A stretch of 64,000 nt of DNA from Hsuehochloa calcarea (taxonomy: Eukaryota; Streptophyta; Magnoliopsida; Poales; Poaceae), in the NCBI GenBank assembly GCA_036346395.1, contig CM070611.1:23508473-23572472 (forward strand), written 5' to 3'. The notes beneath the pieces were generated by a model that had not been told where the DNA came from, did no database searches, and was given only the letters and a program-made list of their open reading frames with translations. Below, piece after piece: positions 22,589 to 34,278 of the stretch. The position numbers and the translations under genes were made by a program. Positions within the stretch are counted from its first letter, which is position 1; each line of letters starts with the position of its first letter.

Positions 22589-22755
22589 GGACACTGCGCA
22601 AGCTGTTCAAGGTGGATGCTGCTGACTATATGTTATCCCTTTGCGGAAGTGAGGCTCTCCAGGAGCTCTCATCTCCTAGTAAGAGTGGAATCTTCTTTTA
22701 CCTAACAAATGATGATCAGTACTTAATAAAGACAATGAGGAAATCAGAAGTAAAG
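22589..22755 (+). pseudogene. PIP5K pseudogene part 2: kinase-core exon
   Basis: This exon reads TLRKLFKVDAADYMLSLC, then KSGIFFYLTNDDQYLIKTM and RKSEVK, the nucleotide-binding side of the PIPK catalytic domain. The Lys in the IKTM phrase is the kind of residue that contacts ATP. The exon follows a CACAG acceptor and ends before a GT donor at 22756. It continues part 1 exactly, after solo LTR C and B in the intron. No stop is inside this exon. Confidence 0.9.
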
Positions 22756-22788
22756 GTTTGTCCTTTGTGGTTCCTTCTGTCTCTGGAC

Positions 22789-24654
22789 TGTGGATATCGT
22801 GAGGATATGTGCACGATCTCAGGATGATGAGTCAATTGGCAATGGCTTTGTTGGTTTGCAAAATCTCGCGTTTTGGTTTGCTTTTCTTTGTCGGACCACG
22901 GCGGTCGACCGGCGTTAGGGATCGGATCGCCGTGGGCTCGATCGGACCGGCAATGGTGGCGGTCGGACCGGCTGACCTAACATTGGTTTTGGAGCTAATC
23001 CAAAAATAGGTTGTGTAAGCGGTGAGGAGTCTCCTGGATGTGGTCCCATCATTTTGGAGCTCCCGATCAAAAGTTCTATTGAGTTGAAAATTCGAAGGTT
23101 TGGATTTTCAAGCCGGAATTTTGGCTGTCTTTTGACCGTCCGACCGCCGTTGTGGAGCGGTCCGATCGACTGAATCGGTCGGACCAGCCTTGGGCGGTCG
23201 GGCCGGCGATGACTTGGAGGTTAGCCAAGTTCGCATTGATGCAGATTGATTGTGTTTAATGTTTAGTTATCAATGCTTTATTGTTGCATATTGCATTGTG
23301 GAACCGACGCGTGGGTCAAGTTGTGAAGAACTTGTTCGGAAACGGTTTGTTTGTCTATTGTCGCGGTGGCTTGCGTGTCAACGACGTCAACGGTGAGTGG
23401 ATCGGGACTACGCTGGAGAGCCGAGGTCCGTAACGATCGTGGATACCGGTGAGGTCGTGTGACTCAAGCATGGTGCGAGATGGGCAAGATGGATCGAACG
23501 GGTGGTTCGTGCATACCGTTGGATCAGCGGTGCGGATATCGGTCTTGAGTCTCGGGAGTTCCGATGGGATTCGGACAAGAGAGGCTTGGCGTCGATGAGA
23601 ACCGCTGATCAACCTACACGTGGTGAAGCAGGCGATTGCTTCAACAGATTAGTATGTGGGTCCCATGTGTGAGTGGGCCCCAAATGTGAAACTCTAGTCC
23701 TCTCTAGTATAAATAGGAAAGGGGGAGAAGGAAAACCTTTGAGGCATTCATTTGGTTTCCCCCCTTGCTTTTCTAGGGTTAGGGTTTGGAGAGGAGGAGA
23801 GGAGAGGAGAACTAGGGTTTGGAGTGTGCTCCTTGTTGAGCTCTTGCCCTCCTTGGTGGAGAGGCTTTGTAAGCATCTATTGTGAGTGAACAATCTTGTG
23901 ATGCTTAATTGAAAGATCAATTGCTCCCTTTGTGTTCTTCTCTCTTTTGGATGTTTTTGGTGCTTCCTTGATTCAAATGTTCATACTTGGTCTCTTGGCC
24001 TACTTTATCTTGCTTTGATGTGTGGGATTACTCCTAGAATCATCTAGACCATCAATCCCCACTAGCAAGTCTTGAATCAAAGTTTTTCATATTTCTAGGG
24101 TTTGTGCTCATCTTTGTTTAATCCTTGAGAGATCGATTCTGCGAAGTGGATCTGAAGGATCGTCGCTAGAAATAGGTCTCTAATATCATTAGGGAGGTGT
24201 GCTCGAAATTTGGTCAAGTTTCATTGGTTGAATCAAAAGTTGGATCAAATTTCGTTTTGGATTTGGGTTCATTTTTCAAGATCGGGTATGCACTGTCGAC
24301 CGGTTTTATAACGCGGTCCGACCGCTCGATATTCGATCATTGCTCGCCGGTCGAACTGTATCCCACCGGTCCGACCGCCGCTAGTTGCCGTCGGATCATT
24401 GGTTGAACGTCGGTCCGACCGCCCGTGGTAGCCGGTCTGACCGCCTGTGCCAGATCAACCCTTTGAGTTTAAGTCTCCACATTTGTGTCGTGTGGTTGTC
24501 GGGGTTATCGAATTCAGCACAAGGCTTCCACTGTGTGCTTACTGATCTTCTTAGCTTTCATAGCTAAAGGAGTAAAGTTCGTGTTGAATTTGATTTAGGC
24601 GAGAAAGTTGTGAAAGCGCCTATTCACCCCCTCAGTCGCCTTTCCGGTCCTACA
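22789..24654 (+). repeat. Element D 5' LTR (1866 bp)
   Basis: It runs from TGTGGATATCGTGAGG to CCTTTCCGGTCCTACA. GGTCNGACC-type motifs cluster at about 22905-23215, upstream of the TATA box, and again at 24295-24450 near the end. Confidence 0.93.
23708..23715 (+). promoter_or_regulatory. TATA box of element D 5' LTR
   Basis: TATAAATA preceded by CTCTCTAG. The copy in the 3' LTR is at 29730-29737. It is the likely promoter for the element transcript. Confidence 0.6.
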
Positions 24655-24656
24655 AG

Positions 24657-24669
24657 TGGTATCAGAGCC
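24657..24669 (+). other. Primer binding site of element D
   Basis: TGGTATCAGAGCC begins two bases after the 5' LTR and is complementary to initiator tRNA-Met. Confidence 0.92.
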
Positions 24670-24709
24670 GGTTAGCTCTTCTCTTAGATCTTAACCGGTC
24701 TTTGGAGCC

Positions 24710-27395
24710 ATAGCGACTGAGCGATATTCAATCAGGCCACATGTTTTTGATGGAGTTGATTTTGCATATTGGAAGGCCCGAATGGAGGCCTACATCGAGG
24801 CTCAAGGGCACGCGATTTGGCTTAAGGTGAAAAACCCTTATGTCGTGCCAGCCGATGACAATTTGATCACTCCAGATGTGGAGAACAACAGCAGGGCTCG
24901 GAATTTCTTGATTCAAGGCCTTAGTCGATCGGAGTTTGAGCGTGTTGCTCATTTGCTGTCTGCTCATGAGATCTGGCGGACTCTTTGTGATTATCACGAG
25001 GGGTCCACTGCGATCAAGGAAGTGAGACAGAACCAGCTTAAGAAAGCATACTCCAAGATCGAGCAAAGACCTGGTGAATCTTTAGATGAGCTGTGGGGGA
25101 GATTTTCTAAAATTCTTCATGATCTCCGCGCTGTTGATCTTGTTTTTCCTGAGTCTGAAAATGCACACCAGCTTTTGGGTGCTTTGGATGTGAAGGTATG
25201 GGGGATGAAGATCACTGCCATCAATGACAACACTGTCATGAGTGAGCTTACCATGGATAAGCTTTACTCGAGGTTGAAGACGCATGAGATTGATTTTATC
25301 TCGCGTCTCCCCACGACAGAGCCAATGGCTTTAGTGATCGATCAATCTAAGGGTAGATATGCTGACTCCTTTAATGTTAGCTCATCTGGATTTTCTTTGT
25401 CTGCTTTGCATTCTTTGAGCGATGAGCAACTTGAGAGACTACCCGAGGATGACTTAGCCCTCCTATCCACAAAATTCACGAGAGCCTACAATAATGTGAG
25501 GAGTAGGAGGAGAGGTGGACCTATCACATGCTTTGAGTGTGGTGAGCTCAACCACATTCGCTCTAGATGCCCCAAGCTGAAGGGCAAGGAGGAGAAGGAG
25601 TCACAAAGGCATCCTCAAGCGAGGGATGCTAAGTCCAAGAAGACAAACTATCGCAAGTTTGTCAGCCGAGTCCTTGAAGCTCTAGAGGATGTGAGCATGG
25701 AAGATGTGGACTCGGAGTCGGAGGACGACAAGAGTGACTCCCGTGGCAAGAAGAAGACACGTGATTTCACTGGCATGTGCTTTATGGCTAAGAACACCAC
25801 GACGACTTCTCCAACAAATGAGGATCCTTTTAGTGATCCCGATGAGGTATGCCATTCACTTCGACATGAAAAGGGCTTTAGTGCTTGCTGAACAAAATTG
25901 CATAAGCAAGCTAAAGTGATCAAGAAACAGGATACTATGATTGATAATTTGAACCTAGAAGTGGTTAGGCTCAAATCCATTAATCCTGATGATTTCTGTG
26001 ATTCATGCTCTAGCTTGCTTAATGAATTGTCAAGCTTAAATGATGCTCATTCCTCTGTTGAAAAACAATTGGAAAATGCTCTTTCTGAACTAGAATCTCT
26101 CAAGTCTAGTTCTGTTTGCATGAATGCCATTCCGCTTGATGTGACTGCGTTAGATGCTATTCCATTAAATTGCTCAAACTGTGCTTTGCTAGAATTGAAA
26201 CTGGATAGCTCTTTAAAAGAATTGCAAAAATTTGATTCTAGTCACACTTGTTCTCATTGTAAGAATAATCGAATTAAAATGCAAGAGATGACTGAAATGG
26301 TTGCTTATTCTAGAATTGCCTCTTGTGAAAATTGCCCTAAGCTTACAATTGAGATTGAAGCTTTAAACAAGACTCTTGAAGAGAAAGCTAAAATTGAAAG
26401 ATCCATGTCTCTTACTGCTTCAAAGAAAGTTATTGATTCTTCCTCTTGTATGTTGCATCTTTGAAATTGAAACTGCTATTGGTAAGATACAAGAGGCTTT
26501 TAGAGTCAAATTTAAGGAGCAGTTGAATAGGATTGGAGAGTCCTATTGTGTGTCTTGTGAGGCTCTTAAAGTGGAAGTGGACCTTCTTAAGAGCAAACAT
26601 GTTGAGGCAATCGATTCTAAAAAGTGCTCCAATTGTGGAGTTTTGGCAAAAGAGAACGATTACCTCAAAATGACTCTTGAGAGGTTTTCTAGTGGGAAAA
26701 AGAAACTCAACTTGATTCTAGACCAATCCAAGGTGAGTGTGAAAAACAGTGGCCTAGGCTTTAAGTCCCTAGAGCTTTCCAAGAATCTCACACCAAAGAT
26801 TGCTAGAGTCGTGAAAAGTGGTTTGATTGAGCAAGAACCTTCTTTGACTTCAAAGGTTGTTCCTAAAGCTGTAGGTTCTGCTCAATCTCTTTCTAGCAAG
26901 AATGGTGCTTCTGTCTCACCAGTACGGACCCCTCAAAAGGTCAAGTACCATTGCACCTTCTGCAAGAAAGAGGGCCACACGGTTGAGTTTTGCTTCCGGA
27001 GAGCAAAGATTGAGAGGAAAGAGAGAATGAGCATTTTGAGATCCATTAGAGGAGTCTCTTCTTCAACTGTAGTCTCTAGAGCCAGGCAGCCTATTCAGCA
27101 TACCACATATAGGCCTAGGTTTGTAGAGAATTCTCTTGACTCTTTTGGTGGGTCCAGGCAGCAGTGTGGTTTGGGATATCGTGAGGATAGACCACGGGTA
27201 GCACCTAGACAGGGGGAGTATCGGTCTTTTGGTAGATCGTTTTGGAGAGGTCCAGGTGGTGCTCATGGGCATTCTTATGATTTTGTGCCTAATCATTTTC
27301 TGCACGCTTCTTTTCGCTCCTGTGCCTCATCCATCGCATCTTCGACTCCTAGAACTTTTATCTCAAATCCCAGTACTGAGGCTTGGATGTTTTGA
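24710..27395 (+). pseudogene. Element D gag with two CCHC zinc knuckles, three defects
   Basis: The frame reads TERYSIRPHVFDGVDFAYW then KARMEAYIEAQGHAIW, typical of plant copia-type gag (DUF4219/UBN2). The expected start codon is ATA at 24710-24712, so the initiator seems lost. A first knuckle CFECGELNHIRSRC is at about 25529-25570. An in-frame TGA follows at 25889-25891, after which the same frame continues with a long coiled-coil-like region rich in Cys pairs. A frameshift near 26440-26465 moves to the next frame. That frame carries a second knuckle, CTFCKKEGHTVEFC (26952-26993), and stops at 27393-27395. There is no catalytic domain. The protein cannot be made intact from this copy. Confidence 0.88.
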
Positions 27396-28782
27396 GGGAA
27401 TTTGCTCTTTTTGTTTTCATTGTATCATAATGCATTTTTATTTGAAATGTCGTGCATTGCATAATAAAAATTGTGGAGCTTTGAGTATTATCCTTGTATG
27501 GCTTGATTTCATACTCTATACCTTGTCATATCAAGTGATAGTCTGCTAGACTTCTTTTATGGCTCTTCGTGTTTTGGCTTAGCTTTTCCTTGCTAGCTTT
27601 ATATCTGTGAGCAAATTGAATCGAATCATGTCTTGTTGGATCTTGTGACTAGTTTTGCTCTAGTGATCCTCTTATGATTCTTGCCATGTCTTACAAGTGA
27701 ATTGAGTCTTGAACTTATTTTGAGATGAAAATGAGCTTTTATCTTCTTAAGTCAAGCAAATGAAAAAAGATTTTCTGTGCGAAAAAGCGATCTCACCAAT
27801 CCTTTCTCATGAGACGGCTTGCCATTGCACTAGGCATGAACTCAGGGGGAGTTTTGGATGACCTAGACCACTCTTTTAAGCTTATCGCTTGAGATGGTCG
27901 CAGCAAGGCTTGAGATCTAGCACAAGAAAAGGAGAAGAGAAAGAAAAGGAAAAAGAAAAAAATTGCCCAAAAGGGCTAAGTGCTTGAGCTTTGCTTCAAA
28001 AGAATTCTCTTAATGCTCAAAATGCCTCAATTCCTGTTTTGAGTCTCTTTTTGCTTATAGACATGGCTTGACTCATTTTTGGTTGCTTTTAGTGAATCTA
28101 TGACATTGAGCAACCTTTCATGGTTTTAATTTTCTTAATCTCAGATTTCTGCTATCTTGGTTTTAGCTTTAAAGACATGTTTTGCCATGATTGAATATAG
28201 CTTCTACTCTTTATATGGCTTGGTATATGTCTTGTACTGTCTACATAGATAATGGTCATGGCTCCTTTTGCTAAATTTCAAATAAAGTCATTTCTTCATG
28301 CTCGTTCTTCTCTCATGCATCTTGATGAATTCATTGTCAAAGGGGGAGAAGGATTGAAGAAAATGCTGCTTTGGAGCTTTTGGTTCACATAAGGTTTCAT
28401 GCATAAAAGAACACACACACTCACACAAAAAAATTGTGAACCTTTTAAAAATTTGTGATCATAGTGAGTTGAGTCTCTGGGTTTTATTGCCTTTTTCTGA
28501 TTTGAATTGCAATTCAAGAAGACTCACAATGATCAAAGGTCAAATAGAACTTATTGTCTTTCATATGGACCTTAGTGAGATTTTTGGCCATCCTCTGGAT
28601 TTTGAATCCTTTTGTGCGTTCAATGCCTTATCTCACTTGCCTTCACTATTCTGAAGCCAGCTTGGTCGGTTCCTAAGCTTTTTCTTGCTTATGGACCAAG
28701 TTGTGCCTTTATGCGAAAACGGCGATTTTTACTTTTCAATTTGGAAAACCACATTTTCTTGGAAATTGCCAATGTGTTCATC
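27396..28782. other. Element D internal non-coding region
   Basis: T-rich sequence between gag and the polypurine tract. It contains GGGGGAG tracts near 27844 and 28342 that resemble extra polypurine primers. I see no pol remains. Confidence 0.6.
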
Positions 28783-28793
28783 AAGGGGGAGAT
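28783..28793 (+). other. Polypurine tract of element D
   Basis: AAGGGGGAGAT directly precedes the 3' LTR. Confidence 0.88.
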
Positions 28794-30689
28794 TGTGGAT
28801 ATCGTGAGGATATGTGCACGATCTCAGGATGATGAGTCAATTGGCAATGGCTTTGTTGGTTTGCAAAATCTCGCGTTTTCGGGGTTTGCTTCTTCTTTGT
28901 CGGACCACAGCGATCGGATCGTTGTCAGGGATCGGACCGCCCGTGGCTCGATCGGATCGGCAATGGTGGCGGTCGGACCGGCTGACCTAACATTGGTTTT
29001 GGAGCTAATCCAAAATAGGTTGTGTAGGCGGTGAGGAGTCTCTGGATGTGGTCCCATCATTTTTGGAGCTCCCAGTCAAAAGTTCTATTGAGTTGAAAAT
29101 TCCAGAAGGTTTCGGATTTTCAAGCTGGAATTTTGGCTAAGTCTTTTTGACCGGTCCGACCGCCGTTGTGGGAGCGGTCCGACCGGCCTGAAATCGGTCG
29201 GACCGGCCTTGTGGGGCGGTCAGACCGGCAGTGACTTGGAGGTTAGCCAAGTTCGCATTGATGCATATTGATTGTGTTTAATGTTTAGTTATCAATGCTT
29301 TATTGTTGCATATTGCATTGTGGAACTAACGTGGGTCAAGTTGTGAAGAACTTGTTCCCGGAAACGGTTTGTTTGTCTATTGTTTGTGCGGTGGCTTGCG
29401 TGTCAACGACGTCAGCGGTGAGTGGATCGGGACTACGCTTGGAGAGCCGAGGTCCGAGCGATCGGGGATCTGGGTGAGGTCGTGTGACTCAAGCATGGTG
29501 CGAGATGGGCAAGATGGATCGAGCGGTGGTTCGATGCACCGGTTGGATCAAAGCGGTGCGGATATCGGTGCGAGTCTCGGGAGGTTCCGATGGGATTCGG
29601 ACAAGAGAGGCTTGGCGTCGATGAGAACGTGATCAACCTACACGTGGTGAAGGTGCGATTGCTTCAACAGATTAGTATGTGGGTCCATGTGTGAGTGGGC
29701 CCCAAATGTGAAACTCTAGTCCTCTCTAGTATAAATAGGAAAGGGGGAGAAGGAAAACCTTTGAGGCATTCATTTGGTTTCCCCCCTTGCTTTTCTAGGG
29801 TTAGGGTTTGGAGAGGAGGAGAGGAGAGGAGAACTAGGGTTTGGAGTGTGCTCCTTGTTGAGCTCTTGCCCTCCTTGGTGGAGAGGCTTTGTAAGCATCT
29901 ATTGTGAGTGAACAATCTTGTGATGCTTAATTGAAAGATCAATTGCTCCCTTTGTGTTCTTCTCTCTTTTGGATGTTTTTGGTGCTTCCTTGATTCAAAT
30001 GTTCATACTTGGTCTCTTGGCCTACTTTATCTTGCTTTGATGTGTGGGATTACTCCTAGAATCATCTAGACCATCAATCCCCACTAGCAATCTTGAATCA
30101 AAGTTTTTCATATTTCTAGGGTTTGTGCTCATCTTTGTTTAATCCTTGAGAGATCGATTCTGCGAAGTGGATCTGAAGGATCGTCGCTAGAAATAGGTCT
30201 CTAATATCATTAGGGAGGTGTGCTCGAAATTTGGTCAAGTTTCATTGGTTGAATCAAAAGTTGGATCAAATTTTGTTTTGGATTTGGGTTCATTTTTCAG
30301 TACTGGACTGTACCGGTCTGACCGGTTTTATAACGGCGGTCCGACCGCTCGTATATTCAGACCGCTGTTCTGCCGGGTCGAACCGCTGTCCACCGGTCCG
30401 ACCGCTAGTTAGTTGCCGGTCAGACCGCTGGTTGAACGTCGGTCCGACCGCCCGTGGTAGCCGGCCGACCGCCGTGCCTGAGATCAACCCTTTGAGTTTA
30501 AGTCTCCACATTTGTGTCGTGTGGTTGTCGGGGGGTTATCGAATTCAGCACAAGGCTTCCGCTGTGTGCTTACTGATCTTCTTAGCTTTCATAGCTAAAG
30601 GAGTAAAGTTCGTGTTGAATTTGATTTAGGCGAGAAAGTTGTGAAAGCGCCTATTCACCCCCCCCCTCAGTCGCCTTTCCGGTCCTACA
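28794..30689 (+). repeat. Element D 3' LTR (1896 bp)
   Basis: It matches 22789-24654 throughout. Differences are mainly short indels at GGTCNGACC motifs and other GC-rich spots. Confidence 0.93.
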
Positions 30690-30759
30690 TGGACTTTCCA
30701 AGCTTCATAAATAAGGCCAGAAGTTTTATTCTGAATGCAAGAAACACATTTACATTACA

Positions 30760-31178
30760 GATGCTTCCAGCTTACTACAATCATGTCCGCGCATTTGAGA
30801 ATACTCTAATTACGAAATTATTTAGTCTACATTGTGTCAAGTTAGCTGGGGCAAATCGGAAGAAGATTAGAGATGAATGTGACTGTATATTTCTTCTCTA
30901 TCCTTAGCATTACCTTTGTTATATACATTTTTGGCAATGTTCAAAATGTGTGCCTTGACTGTTTACTGTTGTATTACTACTCATATTCGTTTTGTCATAA
31001 TGGGAAATCTATTCTGCTCTAATTATTCTATCCATAGACTTTTTTATCTAAAAGGGTCATCTCTTGGCCGTACAACTGACAAGCCACACACTGAGATTGA
31101 TCAGTATACTACCCCGAAAGATCTCGATCTGAACCTCATATTTAGATTGAAGAAGCAGTGGTTTCAAGAGTTCCGAAG
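30760..31178 (+). pseudogene. PIP5K pseudogene part 3: two more kinase-core exons
   Basis: Exon 30760-30865 reads MLPAYYNHVRAFENTLITK and LHCVKLAGANRKK after a TACAG acceptor. Exon 30988-31178 reads RFVIMGNLFCSNYSIHR, then YLKGSSLGRTTDKPHTEID and KKQWFQEFRR, ending before a GT donor. This is the central PIPK catalytic domain. The Asp of the family DLKGS phrase is replaced by Tyr here (YLKGS). The donor after the first exon and the acceptor before the second are both mutated. Later exons, including the activation loop, are absent. Confidence 0.9.
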
Positions 31179-31863
31179 GTGCAACCATCTTTTGTCTCAT
31201 ATTCTCGCCTCGACCGATGCATCTGCAACTTCATTAGTTAGGTTCCAACTGTGGAAAGTAGCTCTTTCATTTCTGCAATGCTGTATATACTTGGGTTGTA
31301 TCATTGTAGTTGAAATTGATATGGGGGCAGTATGCATAGAAATGCTGGGGCTCAATGAATGCAAGTGCTAACAAGGTATAATAAACAGTGTTGATTTTGA
31401 GTAAATTCATCGTCCTTTGGGATAGACAAATTTCATCAATTTTCGCTATGTTCAATTGTAGACGGTTGAAACCTTGTGAATTCCCTCTTCTATCAATGAA
31501 ATCTAGTGTTTTATTTTATCAAAGAAATAGTTTGTATCACTGTGGTATTAGTCTTTGATTTCATAAAGTGATCTTTGCATAGATTTGAGCAAAATTATCA
31601 TCAAATATCTTTTATGTAAACTGATAAATTTCTGAATATTAACTATTTATGGTATATGTAATGAAAGGAGATTGAGTAGTAAAAGTGGGGATTTTTTTCT
31701 CCTTTTGATAGGGCTAGAGAGATAAAGGGTAAAGGTAGGTTTAGAATCAAAGATTGGGAGCAGCCTGGTATGTTTTCAAATTCCAATAGTATACTATTCA
31801 ATCATAACATAACTGAGTTAAACAATGATACAATTTAGCATTTGTGGTATTATTTATTTAAGA
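31179..31863 (+). other. Helitron right arm without recognised gene
   Basis: After the last kinase exon comes AT-rich sequence. The stretch 31370-31520, with TATCAATGAAATC, resembles a plant 3' untranslated region and could be a second captured fragment, but I cannot assign it. Solo LTR E interrupts the arm 30 bases before the Helitron end. Confidence 0.5.
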
Positions 31864-34273
31864 TGTAACATCCCTAAATTCTATTCATAAAATTAATAAA
31901 AGTAGAATTGATTACTATGAAATTGAGCCTCTTGGGCCAAGAGTGGTTATAATTAAATCTTAATCGAATCATAATCCATCTTAGAGTCTGAATCAAAGTG
32001 GGCTTTTAGTCTAAACCCTAGCCCAACTAATACCGTATTTGTTTCTCTCGCTTACGTGACACATGCGCCGTCGTCCTCTTTTCGCGTGCTTGTGCATGCA
32101 AAGCCGAACCACGCCTCGCAAACCCCTTTGCCCTTTGCATGCCACCGCCGCTGTTGCCGTCATTGCGCGCGCTAGCCGTCGCCTTGCTGTTGCGCGTTGG
32201 TTGCCTTGCATGCCGAGCCTCTGCATCCGCTGGGTGTTGTCTTCGCATACGCCTCGTACATGAATGCATGTAGAGCAGCCGCTGCTACCTAGTACCTAGT
32301 TTTACTGCATGCACTACGCACCTAGATAATGGCTATTGACTGTTGTCTTGCTTTCCATAGGCCCATGATGGTTGCAATAGTAGAGAGAGAGAGAGGGGTT
32401 AGGGGGGAAAAGAAGCTCCATGTTTCTCTGAAAGCATGGTGCACGACTGGTGCTGATCAAAGAGAAGGGAGCAAAGGAGAAGAAGGCGCGAGAAGGGACA
32501 AGGAAAGAAGGAGAGGAAGAAGGAGAGGAAGAAGTCGGGATCCGGATTTTTTTCGTAGCGTGGTAACGATCTGGTTTTCCCTCTTTTTTGTTAGTTTAAT
32601 TAGAGATTAGAGAGGGTTTTAGAATTTTTAGTCGAGGGGCCGATTATTGAGTCTGTTTAACCTGCTGTTCTGTTGAACGATTTATTCGGGTACCTTAATG
32701 GAGAATTTTGGAAATGTCATCTACTAGTTAATTGTAGATAATTTCGATATCTTTCTATAGCATATTTAATCATGTCAATCGGACAAGTAGAATTCGAGTT
32801 ATGATTTTCGGTAGACTACTGTCATTGTGGTTGTCGTCTTTCGGCGCTGTTCTGGTAGACTACGGATTAAAAATAGTAAATCCGCTAATTAGAGTTTTTG
32901 ATCTACATGAAAGATGTAGATAATTGTCCAATGGTTCTGTAGGATCTAAGAACTCGCATTTTGGTTGGATAAAACAAAAGTTATGAATTTAGTAAGACTT
33001 GCTGTTCCGAAGCGGACAGATCGGTTTTCTGGGCTAAAAAAACGGAGGGTTAGATGATTTAATTAGAAGTCTTCGTAATCTAAGAAAATGTGGAGAATTT
33101 TATGAAGAATCCAGAACAGGGTGGTTTATCGTGATCGGACTTTTGAGTCAAAAGTTACGTTCGTTTTAGTACCAAGACAGCAATGGGTAACTTTTCGATC
33201 TTAGAAGCGTGGTAGATTTGGGGACGTGTAGGAGCGATGTCGATTGATTGTTGTTCTTATGATGCTGTAGCTTGTATTGAAATTTGATTATTTAATGTAG
33301 GAGAGGCGTCGTACTTGTTGCTATCTTCTAGCCAAATCGTGCGTCGCAACTAGTAAAGGCAAGTGCATGGTAGACAGCGATCAATGATGATCACTGTGAT
33401 TCTTTATCTTCTATTACCATTATTGTTGTGCTTTTATTTTGTTTAATTGCAAACAAGGAATTGGTATGTTTATATCTTTGTTGACAAGCATGATGAAAAG
33501 TTGGATATGATGTATATGATGGAGTGTGCATTTTTCATACATAAGCATCTTTGCATATGAGCGGTGATCATGAATGATCACAACTCCACGGGAGTGGAGG
33601 AGGTCCCGATCCTTATGGAGGAACGGACTTGAGAGTGAATGTTGTCGCGAGCATTCACTCATGCTATACCCAGATATCTGCTGAAAGAAGTGCATGTGGA
33701 CATGTAGATTAGAGTGCATTGATATATGAGATTAATGGGTGTAAAACAAAGAGAAGATAATGACATGAAAATATTAATAGAAGTACTGTGATGATAATGA
33801 AGTTATTGAATCTTCGTTGATTTATTATTGTTCGGCGATATCGATGTGTTTGTTTGAGTCGTGGACTCACCTTGCTCTTTGTTGTCTTTAGGTGATCTTC
33901 GAGGACGCCAGAATCGAGAGCGAGTAGAGCACATGGACAACACATGATCATTTGCCATAAGAATCTTTTCATTCAAAATTGGATTACTCTTGGACATGTT
34001 AGAGGTTGAATAAAGTTTAGGACAACGTTTTTTACTAGACTATTTGTTTTAATGATTTGGATTCATTGGTTGATGCTATTTTGGACTATTTATCTGGTTA
34101 TATTCCCCTTGCTTATTTATTATCGTTTGATCCATAATTATGCTTGTCCTTTTGTGATCCATGGATGGGTTTATTGTTGTTTTCTTGCTGTAATTTTATA
34201 GTGTGTCGATAATTATTAGTTTAGAGAGTAGTGAGGTGGCATTCTAGGCTCAGTGTTGGGCTGGGGTGTTACA
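31864..34273 (+). mobile_element. Solo LTR E, gypsy-like, 2.4 kb, TSD TAAGA
   Basis: It begins TGTAACATCCC and ends GGGGTGTTACA. TAAGA flanks both sides (31859-31863 and 34274-34278). It has no internal domain. It is the reverse-complement relative of F (1-2160) and more distantly resembles the LTR of element I (for example CACGGGAGTGGA). It may belong to the RIRE3/RIRE8-type large rice gypsy LTRs; that name is from memory. Confidence 0.93.
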
Positions 34274-34278
34274 TAAGA

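Larger units (their letters stand above)
22789..30689 (+). mobile_element. Retroelement D: complete, gag only, no pol; TSD TGGAC
   Basis: LTRs at 22789-24654 and 28794-30689 flank 4.1 kb of internal sequence. TGGAC is on both sides (22784-22788 and 30690-30694). The internal part has a tRNA-Met-type PBS, a long broken gag and a polypurine tract, but no protease, integrase, reverse transcriptase or RNase H. It is therefore non-autonomous. It is the same family as solo LTR C, which lies about 210 bases away in opposite orientation. It inserted into an intron of the captured kinase. Confidence 0.94.

Noticed and set aside
30916..31371. Single host gene of about 150 codons
   Set aside because: The recognisable part is two PIP5K exons read through an intron; it belongs to the captured kinase fragment.
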